From IMCC26207 sp044357715 (lineage in GTDB: Bacteria; Actinomycetota; Acidimicrobiia; Acidimicrobiales; Microtrichaceae): DNA of 19,915 nt. Positions within the stretch are counted from its first letter, which is position 1, and each line of letters opens with the position of its first letter. A program made the translations under genes and the position numbers. Below are positions 1 through 6,558 of this stretch, one piece after another. Location of the stretch: assembly GCA_044357715.1 (NCBI GenBank), contig JBIKPA010000021.1:1-19915 (forward strand), given 5' to 3'. The notes under the pieces were generated by a model. The model did not search any database. It was not told the origin of the DNA and saw only the letters and a list, made by a program, of their open reading frames with translations.

Positions 1-13
1 AGGAGAGAAGCAG

Positions 14-439
14 ATGAACGAAGCAGTAAATGGGCAGGAAACCACCGAAGCACAGGCTCGAGCGGCGCGACGCACCCGAGGCATCGAGCGAATGTCCGAG
101 ATCTACAACTTCGAGGTTGGCGACGGCCCAGGCGACTTCTACGGCTACACACTGGAGCACCTTTTCGGAGATATTTGGGAGCGACCCGGCCTCTCACTGC
201 GCGATCGGCGACTGCTACTGATCGGCCTGATGGTGGCCGATGGGCTCACAGACACGCTGCAGGTGCAGCTCGACTCTTGTCTTGATAAGGGCGATCTGAG
301 CGCCGATGACCTTGAAGAGATCGTGGTCTTTCTCAGTCACTATGCCGGCTGGCCTAAGGGCGCAGGACTGAACAATCAGGTCTCTACTGCGATTGGTCGT
401 CATAACAAGAAACTCGCACAACAAGCCAAAGAACTCTGA
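14..439 (+). CDS. Carboxymuconolactone decarboxylase-like protein
   Basis: A 141-residue all-helical protein of the carboxymuconolactone decarboxylase (CMD/YurZ-like) family. Visible family features are the helix with RDRRLLLIG (about residues 64-71), the following helix through VADGLTDTLQVQLDSC, and the HYAGWPKGAGL stretch (109-119). There is one cysteine (C89) and no CxxC, so it is not an AhpD-type peroxidase. The family also contains many non-decarboxylase proteins, so the substrate cannot be stated. The ATG has a strong Shine-Dalgarno (AGGAGA at 1-6, 7 nt before the start). The gene's promoter lies outside the window, so it may be the last gene of a + strand operon. A strong hairpin follows directly. 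Family call fairly sure; function unknown. Confidence 0.8.
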   Translation: MNEAVNGQETTEAQARAARRTRGIERMSEIYNFEVGDGPGDFYGYTLEHLFGDIWERPGLSLRDRRLLLIGLMVADGLTDTLQVQLDSCLDKGDLSADDLEEIVVFLSHYAGWPKGAGLNNQVSTAIGRHNKKLAQQAKEL

Positions 440-453
440 TCGCGAACAGCGGG

Positions 454-503
454 GTTTCGTCTTGCGCCTGAGCCCCTCTAGTGGGTCAGGCGCAAGACGA
501 AAC
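454..503. terminator. Long hairpin between convergent genes (bidirectional terminator)
   Basis: Perfect inverted repeat with 18-bp arms: 454-471 begins GTTTCGTCTTG and 486-503 ends CAAGACGAAAC, with a 14-nt loop. It lies in the 78-bp gap between the stops of the CMD-like gene (+) and the membrane-protein gene (-). There is no long T tract, but the arms themselves start TTTC and end GAAA, so either RNA would form the same very stable stem. Read as a shared terminator. Confidence 0.75.
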
Positions 504-517
504 GAAGAAAGTCGGTG

Positions 518-1375
518 TTAGGCCATTGAAAGGATTGCGCGAGCAACTAGGTCAATTCCAAACGCCGTCAGGATTGCCAGATACAACAACCCGGTTGCTG
601 CCATCACCGCCGAGTAGTAGCGCTCCTTGAGCGCCAAGCGAGTCACCACAATCAGCCCAATCGTGGTGACCACGCAGGCGGCCCAAAACCAACCCAGCAT
701 CCCGTTATAGCCATCATCAATAGTGCCGTCGAAGGCCGAGATCATGCCAGGGGCGATCAACAACAGGATCACCTCAACGGGCCAGATAAAGCCGAGGTAC
801 TTCACCAACTCCAGTAACGGCGCCCGTGGAAGCCCTGGTTGCGTGAGGTACCAGTGACCCAACAACATTGCGTCCGAGACGCAGCCCAAGAAGGCTGCAC
901 CCACCACCATGCGTGCTACCGACAGCCAAGCAGGGCTGCCCGCAGCTACACCTCCAGCCACTACCCCGATAAGTCCGATCGCCGGAGCGATCAGATCGAG
1001 TGCTGGGGGGAATTCTTTTTGCGTGGTATCGAATCTCTGCTCTGAGCGCTCGATTCCTGTCATCTGCGCTACTCGCGCCGAGCTCTGCTCAACGCGTTCG
1101 CGCTGACCTGATACCCCCGCAGACCTGCGGAACCATGAGACTGCGCCAACTACACAACAAGTGAGCACCACCCCCGCAGAGGAGAGATCTCGCAGCGGAA
1201 CCGATCCGTAGCGCAGACCTACCCAAAGGGCGAGCGCTGCAATTGTTCCAAAGGTGCCACGCAGTAACCAGCCATAACCAATCGAGACCACTCTTCGTCG
1301 GGTCGTGACCCAGAGAAAGGCCAAGCCCCCTGTTGCCCATTGCAGAAGAAAGGTGGCGATTTCTAGCGATATCAC
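518..1375 (-). CDS. Polytopic membrane protein of unknown function
   Basis: A 285-residue protein with about eight hydrophobic segments (roughly residues 4-24, 35-55, 66-83, 126-148, 151-170, 190-212, 225-247, 256-284). A polar, Arg/Glu/Gln-rich loop of about 40 residues (84-125) lies after the third, splitting the protein into 3 + 5 helices. A conspicuous motif GHWYLTQPGLPR sits between helices 5 and 6 with a His, Trp and Tyr near the membrane. I do not recognise the family. The start is GTG at 1375 with only a weak purine-rich stretch upstream. It follows the hydrolase gene by 41 bp on the same strand, so co-transcription is likely. An inner-membrane location is inferred from composition only. 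Confidence 0.7.
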   Translation of the reverse strand: MISLEIATFLLQWATGGLAFLWVTTRRRVVSIGYGWLLRGTFGTIAALALWVGLRYGSVPLRDLSSAGVVLTCCVVGAVSWFRRSAGVSGQRERVEQSSARVAQMTGIERSEQRFDTTQKEFPPALDLIAPAIGLIGVVAGGVAAGSPAWLSVARMVVGAAFLGCVSDAMLLGHWYLTQPGLPRAPLLELVKYLGFIWPVEVILLLIAPGMISAFDGTIDDGYNGMLGWFWAACVVTTIGLIVVTRLALKERYYSAVMAATGLLYLAILTAFGIDLVARAILSMA

Positions 1376-1416
1376 AGCTTGCTTAGGCTAGGCCCTCGCA
1401 GGCCGCCGCTCACAGT

Positions 1417-2517
1417 TCAGATCAGGCCGAGGCTGCGATAAATCGCATCGACCAAGTTGACTCGGCGGAATGACAACGCGGTGTCTGCATCTAGGCCTGC
1501 GTTAAACAGCACGGCAAGTACTAGATCGTGCTCAGGGTCTGCCATGGCGAAGCTCGTTCCACCTTGGCCTGCGTGACCAAAGGCCACAGCGCTTGGAGCG
1601 TCACCAAAGAAATGTGACGAAAGCGGTGCCATAAACCCCAAGCCAAACCCAGCATCGCGATCAAGTGTTACGTCGTAGGCAAGTGGCATCCGTGCAGTAA
1701 CTGCGTTACGAAGCAATTCGGCCGGTAGAACGCGATTCGCACCCTTCAGATCACCAAGGAGTCCGGCGTAAAAAGCAGCCATGGCACTCATTGTTCCGTA
1801 TGAACCAAAAGCGGGGTTCCATTCGGCGGCGGTTTCTGGGCCTACCTCGGCGAGCAGTGGGATCGGCCGATCCATGGTGAGATCCAAAGTGGCCGAAATG
1901 CGCTTCGCATACTGCTCGTATTGCTCTGGGCCGATCCGAAGAATGAGGTCGTCTGCATTGACTTCATAGGGATTGAGTACGGCTGAGCGCACATAAGAAT
2001 CAAAGGACTGCTCGCTGAGTTCCTCAATCACACGTCCGAGCAGGAACCATGCGCCAAATTCTGAGTAAGCCGAATCCAACCCAAATCTCCATCCGGCAGG
2101 GGGCTCTGATGCATATACCCAGCCTTCGCGGCTGCGTTCGGGCAAGATTCGAGCAAGGATTGTGTTCACCACATGTAGACCAGCGGTATGGCCCAATACT
2201 TGCTCAATGGTGCGATCAGCAATCCAAGGGGTGCTTAGCCCGGGGACCACGTCGCCAAGACGATCACCGAGGCTCAGTTCATCTTCTGCAATGAGTCTTA
2301 AAACAGCCACAGCAACCAAGGGTTTTGCAGTGCAGTACAACGCCGACAACGTGCTCGTCTCATACGGCGCGTGTAGGTGTGTATGCCCTGCGGCGACGTC
2401 TAGAACGGTTTTGCCCGCCTGGGTCACAACGATCTGAGCGCCGGTATGAAAGAACCCTTCTTGAGCCTCACGCTCAACACGCTCAACGAGTTCTTGGAAG
2501 GGTTCAGTTACAAGCAC
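1417..2517 (-). CDS. Beta-lactamase-fold (serine hydrolase family) protein with Cys at the nucleophile position
   Basis: A 366-residue protein of the PF00144 class C beta-lactamase/EstB-like family, without a signal peptide, so probably cytoplasmic. Family landmarks are the SxxK-helix region at 58-75, LGHTAGL (108-114, the usual LLsHtSGL), the second motif Y151-S-E (usually YSN), and HAG at 315-317 (equivalent to KTG/HxG). The first motif reads C62-T-A-K65: the codon at 2334-2332 on the minus strand is TGC, so the usual catalytic Ser is Cys. Substrate unknown; esterase, amidase or D-peptide hydrolysis are all possible, and loss of activity cannot be excluded. The GTG start lacks a Shine-Dalgarno but has TACCGT 6 nt upstream. 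It lies 44 bp after the acyl-CoA dehydrogenase gene, possibly in the same transcript. Confidence 0.85.
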   Translation of the reverse strand: MLVTEPFQELVERVEREAQEGFFHTGAQIVVTQAGKTVLDVAAGHTHLHAPYETSTLSALYCTAKPLVAVAVLRLIAEDELSLGDRLGDVVPGLSTPWIADRTIEQVLGHTAGLHVVNTILARILPERSREGWVYASEPPAGWRFGLDSAYSEFGAWFLLGRVIEELSEQSFDSYVRSAVLNPYEVNADDLILRIGPEQYEQYAKRISATLDLTMDRPIPLLAEVGPETAAEWNPAFGSYGTMSAMAAFYAGLLGDLKGANRVLPAELLRNAVTARMPLAYDVTLDRDAGFGLGFMAPLSSHFFGDAPSAVAFGHAGQGGTSFAMADPEHDLVLAVLFNAGLDADTALSFRRVNLVDAIYRSLGLI

Positions 2518-2523
2518 ACTGTG

Positions 2524-2529
2524 ACGGTA
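2524..2529 (-). promoter_or_regulatory. Candidate -10 box before the hydrolase gene
   Basis: On the minus strand TACCGT lies 6 nt before the GTG at 2517, where no Shine-Dalgarno is present. This fits a leaderless promoter of the TAnnnT type common in actinobacteria. No convincing -35 is visible, so this is weak on its own. Confidence 0.3.
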
Positions 2530-2561
2530 CCCGACTTGGCGAGCAGCCGAAGGAGCCGGAC

Positions 2562-3812
2562 TTAGTTCTTCCCCGCTTCTTCCGCGAGGAGCGAGCGGGC
2601 GACAGCCGAGATCTGTATCTCATCAGTACCTGCATAGATCTGAAGCACCTTTGCATCACGGGCAAGTTGTTCGACCTCATACTCAGCCATGTAGCCATTA
2701 CCGCCGAACAGTTGCACTGCCTCGAGGGCCACATCAGTGGCTGCCTGCGCTGCATACAACTTGGCGGCGGATGCCTCTGCATAGCTCATAGCTACCCCAG
2801 CAGCAGACATTTCGATGTAGCGAAATACCAGATTTTGCAGGTTCATTCGCGCAACTTCCATCTTGGCAAGTTTCAATTGGATCAACTGAAACTGTCCGAT
2901 GGCTTGGCCAAACTGCACTCGCTCATTTGCATAGGACAAGCTCAGCTCTAAGCAGCGATCAACAATTCCGAGCGCCATTGCCGCAACGCCTGCCCGCTCC
3001 ATCGAGAAAGTTGCCTTGGAAGCCTCTTTGCCGCGCTTGCCCTCGTAGGACTCAAGGGATTCACCAAGCAGGCGATCAAACCCTACGCGCACGTCGCTCA
3101 AGAAAAGCTGCCCCGTCGGGGAGGAGTGGATTCCCATCTTGCGCAGGGGCTTTGACTGCTCCAGCCCGGGCATTCCTGAATCAAGAACAAACTGCACAAT
3201 CTTGCGCTCAGCCGGAGGATTGCCTTCATCAAGTTTGCAGATAAACACGATCGTGTCGGCATGCGGACCGTTAGTGATAAAGGTCTTTGACCCGTTGAGC
3301 ACAAACTCGTCCCCATCGAGGCGCGCTGTTGAGATCATCGAACCGAAGGCATCCGACCCTGAGCCGGGCTCGGTAATCGCCCAAGCTCCGACCTTGTCCA
3401 TCGTCAGCAGGTCGAGCGCCCAGCGCTCTTTCTGCGCCGTGGTTCCCTTGCCCATGACCGCTGCGGCGGTGAGTCCCATTGACACGCCCATTGCTGTGAC
3501 CATTCCAGGGCACACACGACAGAGTTCGATGATGGGGATCATGGTGAAGGCAATGCTGTTCGGGTCCCGCGGGCCGTCCGAGCCCTTCTCGACTGCCTCG
3601 CCAGCGGCTGCGGCCTTTTCTGCAGCAATCCTCTTGGCAAATGACGAGCGCTGCATATCGCTCATGCCGAAAGTCTTAAACAACTTTCGGAGCAGGTCAT
3701 AGGGTGGCATATCGCCGAATTCGAGTTCTTCTCGGTGCGGCCGAATCTCTTTGTCCACAAAATCGCGGACTGCTTGCTGCACCATCTGTTGTTCTTCGGA
3801 CCACTCGTACAT
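2562..3812 (-). CDS. Acyl-CoA dehydrogenase (isovaleryl/long-chain-type active site)
   Basis: A 416-residue FAD-dependent acyl-CoA dehydrogenase that would carry out the first alpha,beta-dehydrogenation of an acyl-CoA. Visible are the FAD/substrate motif TEPGSGSD (147-154), NGSKTFITNG (173-182), RVQFGQAIGQFQ (298-309) and QLFGGNGY (367-374). The medium-chain-type catalytic Glu position in the C-terminal YxGT is Ala (Y393-A394-G-T), whereas a Glu lies in the helix-G segment SMERAG (E272). This arrangement is known from isovaleryl-CoA and long-chain acyl-CoA dehydrogenases, so a branched or long substrate is inferred. An Ala/Lys/Glu-rich insertion at about 58-86 makes it longer than the usual 380-390. 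The ATG has a good RBS (AGGGGAG about 7 nt upstream). The upstream region carries a palindromic operator at 3908-3925 that is shared with the HSD10-like gene. Confidence 0.93.
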   Translation of the reverse strand: MYEWSEEQQMVQQAVRDFVDKEIRPHREELEFGDMPPYDLLRKLFKTFGMSDMQRSSFAKRIAAEKAAAAGEAVEKGSDGPRDPNSIAFTMIPIIELCRVCPGMVTAMGVSMGLTAAAVMGKGTTAQKERWALDLLTMDKVGAWAITEPGSGSDAFGSMISTARLDGDEFVLNGSKTFITNGPHADTIVFICKLDEGNPPAERKIVQFVLDSGMPGLEQSKPLRKMGIHSSPTGQLFLSDVRVGFDRLLGESLESYEGKRGKEASKATFSMERAGVAAMALGIVDRCLELSLSYANERVQFGQAIGQFQLIQLKLAKMEVARMNLQNLVFRYIEMSAAGVAMSYAEASAAKLYAAQAATDVALEAVQLFGGNGYMAEYEVEQLARDAKVLQIYAGTDEIQISAVARSLLAEEAGKN

Positions 3813-3823
3813 GTCTGCACTCC

Positions 3824-3851
3824 CCTAAATGTTTCTCGCCTAAATGTTTCT
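3824..3851. repeat. Tandem 13-bp direct repeat in the acyl-CoA dehydrogenase leader
   Basis: CCTAAATGTTTCT occurs twice with a 15-bp period (3824-3836 and 3839-3851), just upstream of the acyl-CoA dehydrogenase start. The copy nearer the gene includes part of its Shine-Dalgarno (AGGGGAG on the minus strand). It may be a small local duplication or a regulatory repeat; nothing in the sequence decides. Confidence 0.6.
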
Positions 3852-3856
3852 TGATT

Positions 3857-3887
3857 CGACTTGTAGGTCTGATTGACCATCAAGTCG
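3857..3887. promoter_or_regulatory. Imperfect inverted repeat upstream of the acyl-CoA dehydrogenase gene
   Basis: Nested arms: CGACTTG (3857-3863) with CAAGTCG (3881-3887), and inside them GGTC (3866-3869) with GACC (3875-3878), separated by a 2x2 mismatch and a 5-nt loop. It contains a TTGACC half like the nearby operator. It could be a second, weaker protein-binding site or an mRNA leader hairpin. Confidence 0.4.
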
Positions 3888-3907
3888 CAGATTTAGTGGC
3901 CCTGGCT

Positions 3908-3925
3908 CTTGACCGCTTGGTCAAG
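3908..3925. promoter_or_regulatory. Palindromic operator, probable TetR-family site (copy 1)
   Basis: CTTGACC gctt GGTCAAG, 7-bp perfect arms around 4 bp, centred about 105 bp upstream of the acyl-CoA dehydrogenase ATG. The 16-bp core TTGACCGCTTGGTCAA matches the site at 13881-13896 at 13 of 16 positions with identical spacing. Short dyads of this size and GACC/GGTC content are typical of TetR-type repressors of fatty-acid or branched-chain catabolism. The regulator itself is not in the window. Confidence 0.7.
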
Positions 3926-3957
3926 TTTAGGTCGCGTTAGTACAAAGAACGAGTCGT

Positions 3958-4722
3958 TCAGTCGTGGAATGAGTCACGTCGGGGAATCCATGGCGCAACC
4001 TCGCCCCACCAACCAAGCTCTGAAGGCATCACGGGCAGCGCACGATAGATGTCTACATAGGCCGTCTCTTGCAGTAGCCCATGCAACAACAACAACAGAG
4101 TCCACCGGGCATCTACAGTGCCGCCCTCTTCGATTCCCTCAAGGGCAGTGACCTCACCGGCGCGCATACGCAGATAGTTTCGCCAGGTCATGACCACATG
4201 CATCTCGGGTGCCCCAAAAGCCGGCGCGTCTGGCTGCAACTCTGCCCAATCATCAACAACCTCGCAGATATCTCGAGCACCATTTCGATACTGCACCTCG
4301 AGCGCTAGCGGCCCAACAGGACTACCGGTGAGCTCAAACTTTAGTCGTGCTGTTGCATCTGGAATTTCTGGGAGCTCGCTCCAGCGATCGCTACTTGTAT
4401 CGTCAAGTGGCGGCAGCGGAAAGAACTCCTGCCCCACGCGGACGTGCACTGCTGCAACCTGCTCTGGGCCCGCAAGGTCGCTGAAGAACGCATCAAAGGG
4501 GTCTCCATGGCGAACCAACGCCCACGGACCGCTTACTGGGTCCTGAACCCATGACTTCAAAAGGCCTCGGTCGAAAACCTGATGGTGAAAAATCCTCCTA
4601 CCATCAGCAGCAACCGTCTCATGGTGCACCGTGCCGGTCGCATAGTCCGGCCGCGGATTTTCACTCTGTCCGCCGGCCTGCTGTCGGGTCGTTTGCTGAC
4701 CACCTTTGGCTACGATTCCCAT
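3958..4722 (-). CDS. Uncharacterised protein with an SCP2-like (sterol-carrier-type) region
   Basis: A 254-residue soluble protein. The first 20 residues are polar and Gln-rich and there is no signal peptide. Residues about 124-217 have the outline of an SCP2 lipid-binding domain: a beta strand with a hydrophobic alternation (LKFELTG, LALEVQYRNG), an acidic turn, then HVVMTWRNYLRMRAGEVTALEGIEEG, which matches the common pattern of a strand, a YLxLxxGE helix and a GxxxxxG turn. This is fold-level resemblance by eye, not a firm assignment. The ATG at 4722 shares one base with the TAA of the upstream lipBA gene (TAATG), so translation is almost certainly coupled and it belongs to the lipoate operon. 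Two Trp pairs lie near the C-terminus (WWGEVAPW). Function unknown. Confidence 0.7.
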   Translation of the reverse strand: MGIVAKGGQQTTRQQAGGQSENPRPDYATGTVHHETVAADGRRIFHHQVFDRGLLKSWVQDPVSGPWALVRHGDPFDAFFSDLAGPEQVAAVHVRVGQEFFPLPPLDDTSSDRWSELPEIPDATARLKFELTGSPVGPLALEVQYRNGARDICEVVDDWAELQPDAPAFGAPEMHVVMTWRNYLRMRAGEVTALEGIEEGGTVDARWTLLLLLHGLLQETAYVDIYRALPVMPSELGWWGEVAPWIPRRDSFHD

Positions 4723-6521
4723 TACATCCCCTTTGATGGCACAGAATGCCCCGCCGCCTGAGCGCTGCTCTTTGCGTGGTAGCTCGATCGGGTGAACGGG
4801 CTTGACTCAACATGTGCAATCCCGAGGCCCTCGCCGATTACTTTAAACTCGGCGAACTCCTCAGGGGTCCACCAACGAGCAACGGGAAGATGATTTGAGG
4901 TCGGACGCAGATACTGCCCGATGGTCACGATTGACACTCCAACCGCTGCTAGGTCGGCCAAGGTCGAGGAAATCTCGTCGGCTTCTTCACCCATACCTAA
5001 CACAAGGCCCGACTTTGTTTGCAGTCCAGCCGCCACCGACCGGGACAACACTGCAAGTGACCTTGCGTAAGAGGCTGACGGGCGAGCCGCCCGTTGCATG
5101 CGCGCAACTGTTTCTATGTTGTGGTTCAACACGTCAGGGGCTGCATCAAAGATCAACTGAAGCGAGTCTGGATCACCCTTGCAGTCAGAAATCAGTGCCT
5201 CCACCTGAGTGCCAGGACGAGCCTGTCGAATCGCCGCAATTGTTTCAGCAACGTGCTGCGCACCACCATCGGCTAAATCATCTCGGGCGACCATTGTGAT
5301 GACGGCGAACTCCAAGCCCATGCGCTGCACTGCTTCTGCAACACGCTGCGGTTCGGCTGTGTCAAGCGGCTCGGGGTGGCGAGTATCTACCAAACAGAAC
5401 CCACAAGCCCGCGTGCAGCGCTCCCCGCAGACCATAAAGGTTGCAGTTCCCTCGGCCCAGCACTCGCTCAGGTTGGGGCAGCCGGCCTCTTCGCAAACAG
5501 TCACGAGGTCTAGGTCTCGAACGGTCTGCTTGATCTTGAGTACATCGCCGCCGAGCTTGAGTTTGGCTCGCATCCAGTCCGGTTTGCGGTCAGCAATTGA
5601 GATGCCATCGGCAACCCCTGCCTCTGCAAGACGGCCTAGCAGCCTGACAGAGGTTCCATTCGTCGACTGCGCCTTGGCACTCGGGCGAGGAGCGTTTGAA
5701 CCATCGGTGAGTTCTCCTGGACCAGCACCTTTACTAAATGCAGACAGGTCAAAATCAGTGTGGCGCCACACGACGTCCGAGCGCTCATTCCACTCCGGGC
5801 ACCAGTGCTGCTCAAACCGCGCAACGAAAGCGTCTACGGCTTCGCGCATGCCGACCTCGAAGCCCTCGTGAGCAAGAGATGTCACGCCGTAGTCAGCAAT
5901 CCCGCAAGGCACAATATGGCCGAAGTACTCCAGATCAGGCGAAACATTGAGCGCTATTCCATGCATGGAGCGACCACGTTCAATTCGAACGCCGATTGCT
6001 GCGATTTTGCGAGCACTCTTTGTGTTGGGTTCTACCCAGACTCCAGGGAATCCATCATGACGACCTGCACCAACTAGGCCGAGTTCTGTAATCGTCTCTA
6101 TCAGAACCTCTTCGAGCAAGGCGATATAGCCCTGGGTGTCGGGCATCGTCCCGAGCAGGTCTTTGTTCGGGTGATCTGGCCGCCAGCCCTTGGGTGGAAG
6201 TTGCAGAATCGGATAAGCAACGAGTTGGCCTGGTCCGTGGTAGGTGACATCCCCGCCCCGATCCACCGAGACCATGTCGGCACCTACCAACTCTGGATCA
6301 ACGAGCACGTGCTCGGGGTGTGCATTGCGCCCCAAGCTAAACGTGTGCGGGTGTTCAAGGAGGAGGAGTCGATCAACGCCCGTTACACCAAGCTGTGCAT
6401 GGAGGCCTTTTTGTAGCGCCCAAGCATCTTGATAACGCACCGTACCTAGCCACCGGGTTTGCAGCCCTCTGCCAAGACCACTGATCGGTGGAGGCATATC
6501 GGTGGAAAGAAGCACACTCAT
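4722..6521 (-). CDS. lipBA: Fused octanoyltransferase-lipoyl synthase (LipB-LipA)
   Basis: One uninterrupted 599-residue frame carries both steps of de novo lipoylation. The N-terminal LipB domain (about 20-250) moves octanoate from octanoyl-ACP to a lipoyl domain. It has RGGDVTYHGPGQ (88-99), the catalytic Lys region ARKIAAIG (K172), MHGIALNV (186-193) and Cys206 in PCG. A Pro/Ser/Gly-rich linker follows (about 255-295). The LipA domain (about 300-590) is a radical-SAM enzyme that inserts two sulfurs. Its auxiliary-cluster cysteines are C343, C348 and C354, its CxxxCxxC is C369/C373/C376, and the C-terminal RSSYHA motif is present. All key residues of both enzymes look intact. The genes are normally separate. 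It lies 37 bp downstream of E2, its likely substrate, and overlaps the next gene. The ATG at 6521 has AGGG almost touching it; ATG 6497 is a poorer alternative. Confidence 0.95.
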   Translation of the reverse strand: MSVLLSTDMPPPISGLGRGLQTRWLGTVRYQDAWALQKGLHAQLGVTGVDRLLLLEHPHTFSLGRNAHPEHVLVDPELVGADMVSVDRGGDVTYHGPGQLVAYPILQLPPKGWRPDHPNKDLLGTMPDTQGYIALLEEVLIETITELGLVGAGRHDGFPGVWVEPNTKSARKIAAIGVRIERGRSMHGIALNVSPDLEYFGHIVPCGIADYGVTSLAHEGFEVGMREAVDAFVARFEQHWCPEWNERSDVVWRHTDFDLSAFSKGAGPGELTDGSNAPRPSAKAQSTNGTSVRLLGRLAEAGVADGISIADRKPDWMRAKLKLGGDVLKIKQTVRDLDLVTVCEEAGCPNLSECWAEGTATFMVCGERCTRACGFCLVDTRHPEPLDTAEPQRVAEAVQRMGLEFAVITMVARDDLADGGAQHVAETIAAIRQARPGTQVEALISDCKGDPDSLQLIFDAAPDVLNHNIETVARMQRAARPSASYARSLAVLSRSVAAGLQTKSGLVLGMGEEADEISSTLADLAAVGVSIVTIGQYLRPTSNHLPVARWWTPEEFAEFKVIGEGLGIAHVESSPFTRSSYHAKSSAQAAGHSVPSKGM

Positions 6522-6558
6522 ACCCTGTCAGATTCTGTGGGCTACGGGGCCGCGAGCT

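Noticed and set aside
2325..2951. 208-codon open frame on the + strand opposite the hydrolase and acyl-CoA dehydrogenase genes
   Set aside because: It spans the gap between two well-supported genes on the other strand and its product shows no family features; a shadow of their codon pattern.
3947..3959. GAACGA G TCGTTC palindrome considered as an SOS (LexA) box
   Set aside because: The spacing is GAAC-N5-GTTC rather than N4, and it overlaps a stop codon at the 3' end of a gene rather than a promoter.
5209..5871. 220-codon open frame on the + strand opposite lipBA
   Set aside because: It lies entirely antisense to the conserved LipB-LipA frame, has low-complexity Arg/Ser-rich product and no recognisable motif or ribosome site.
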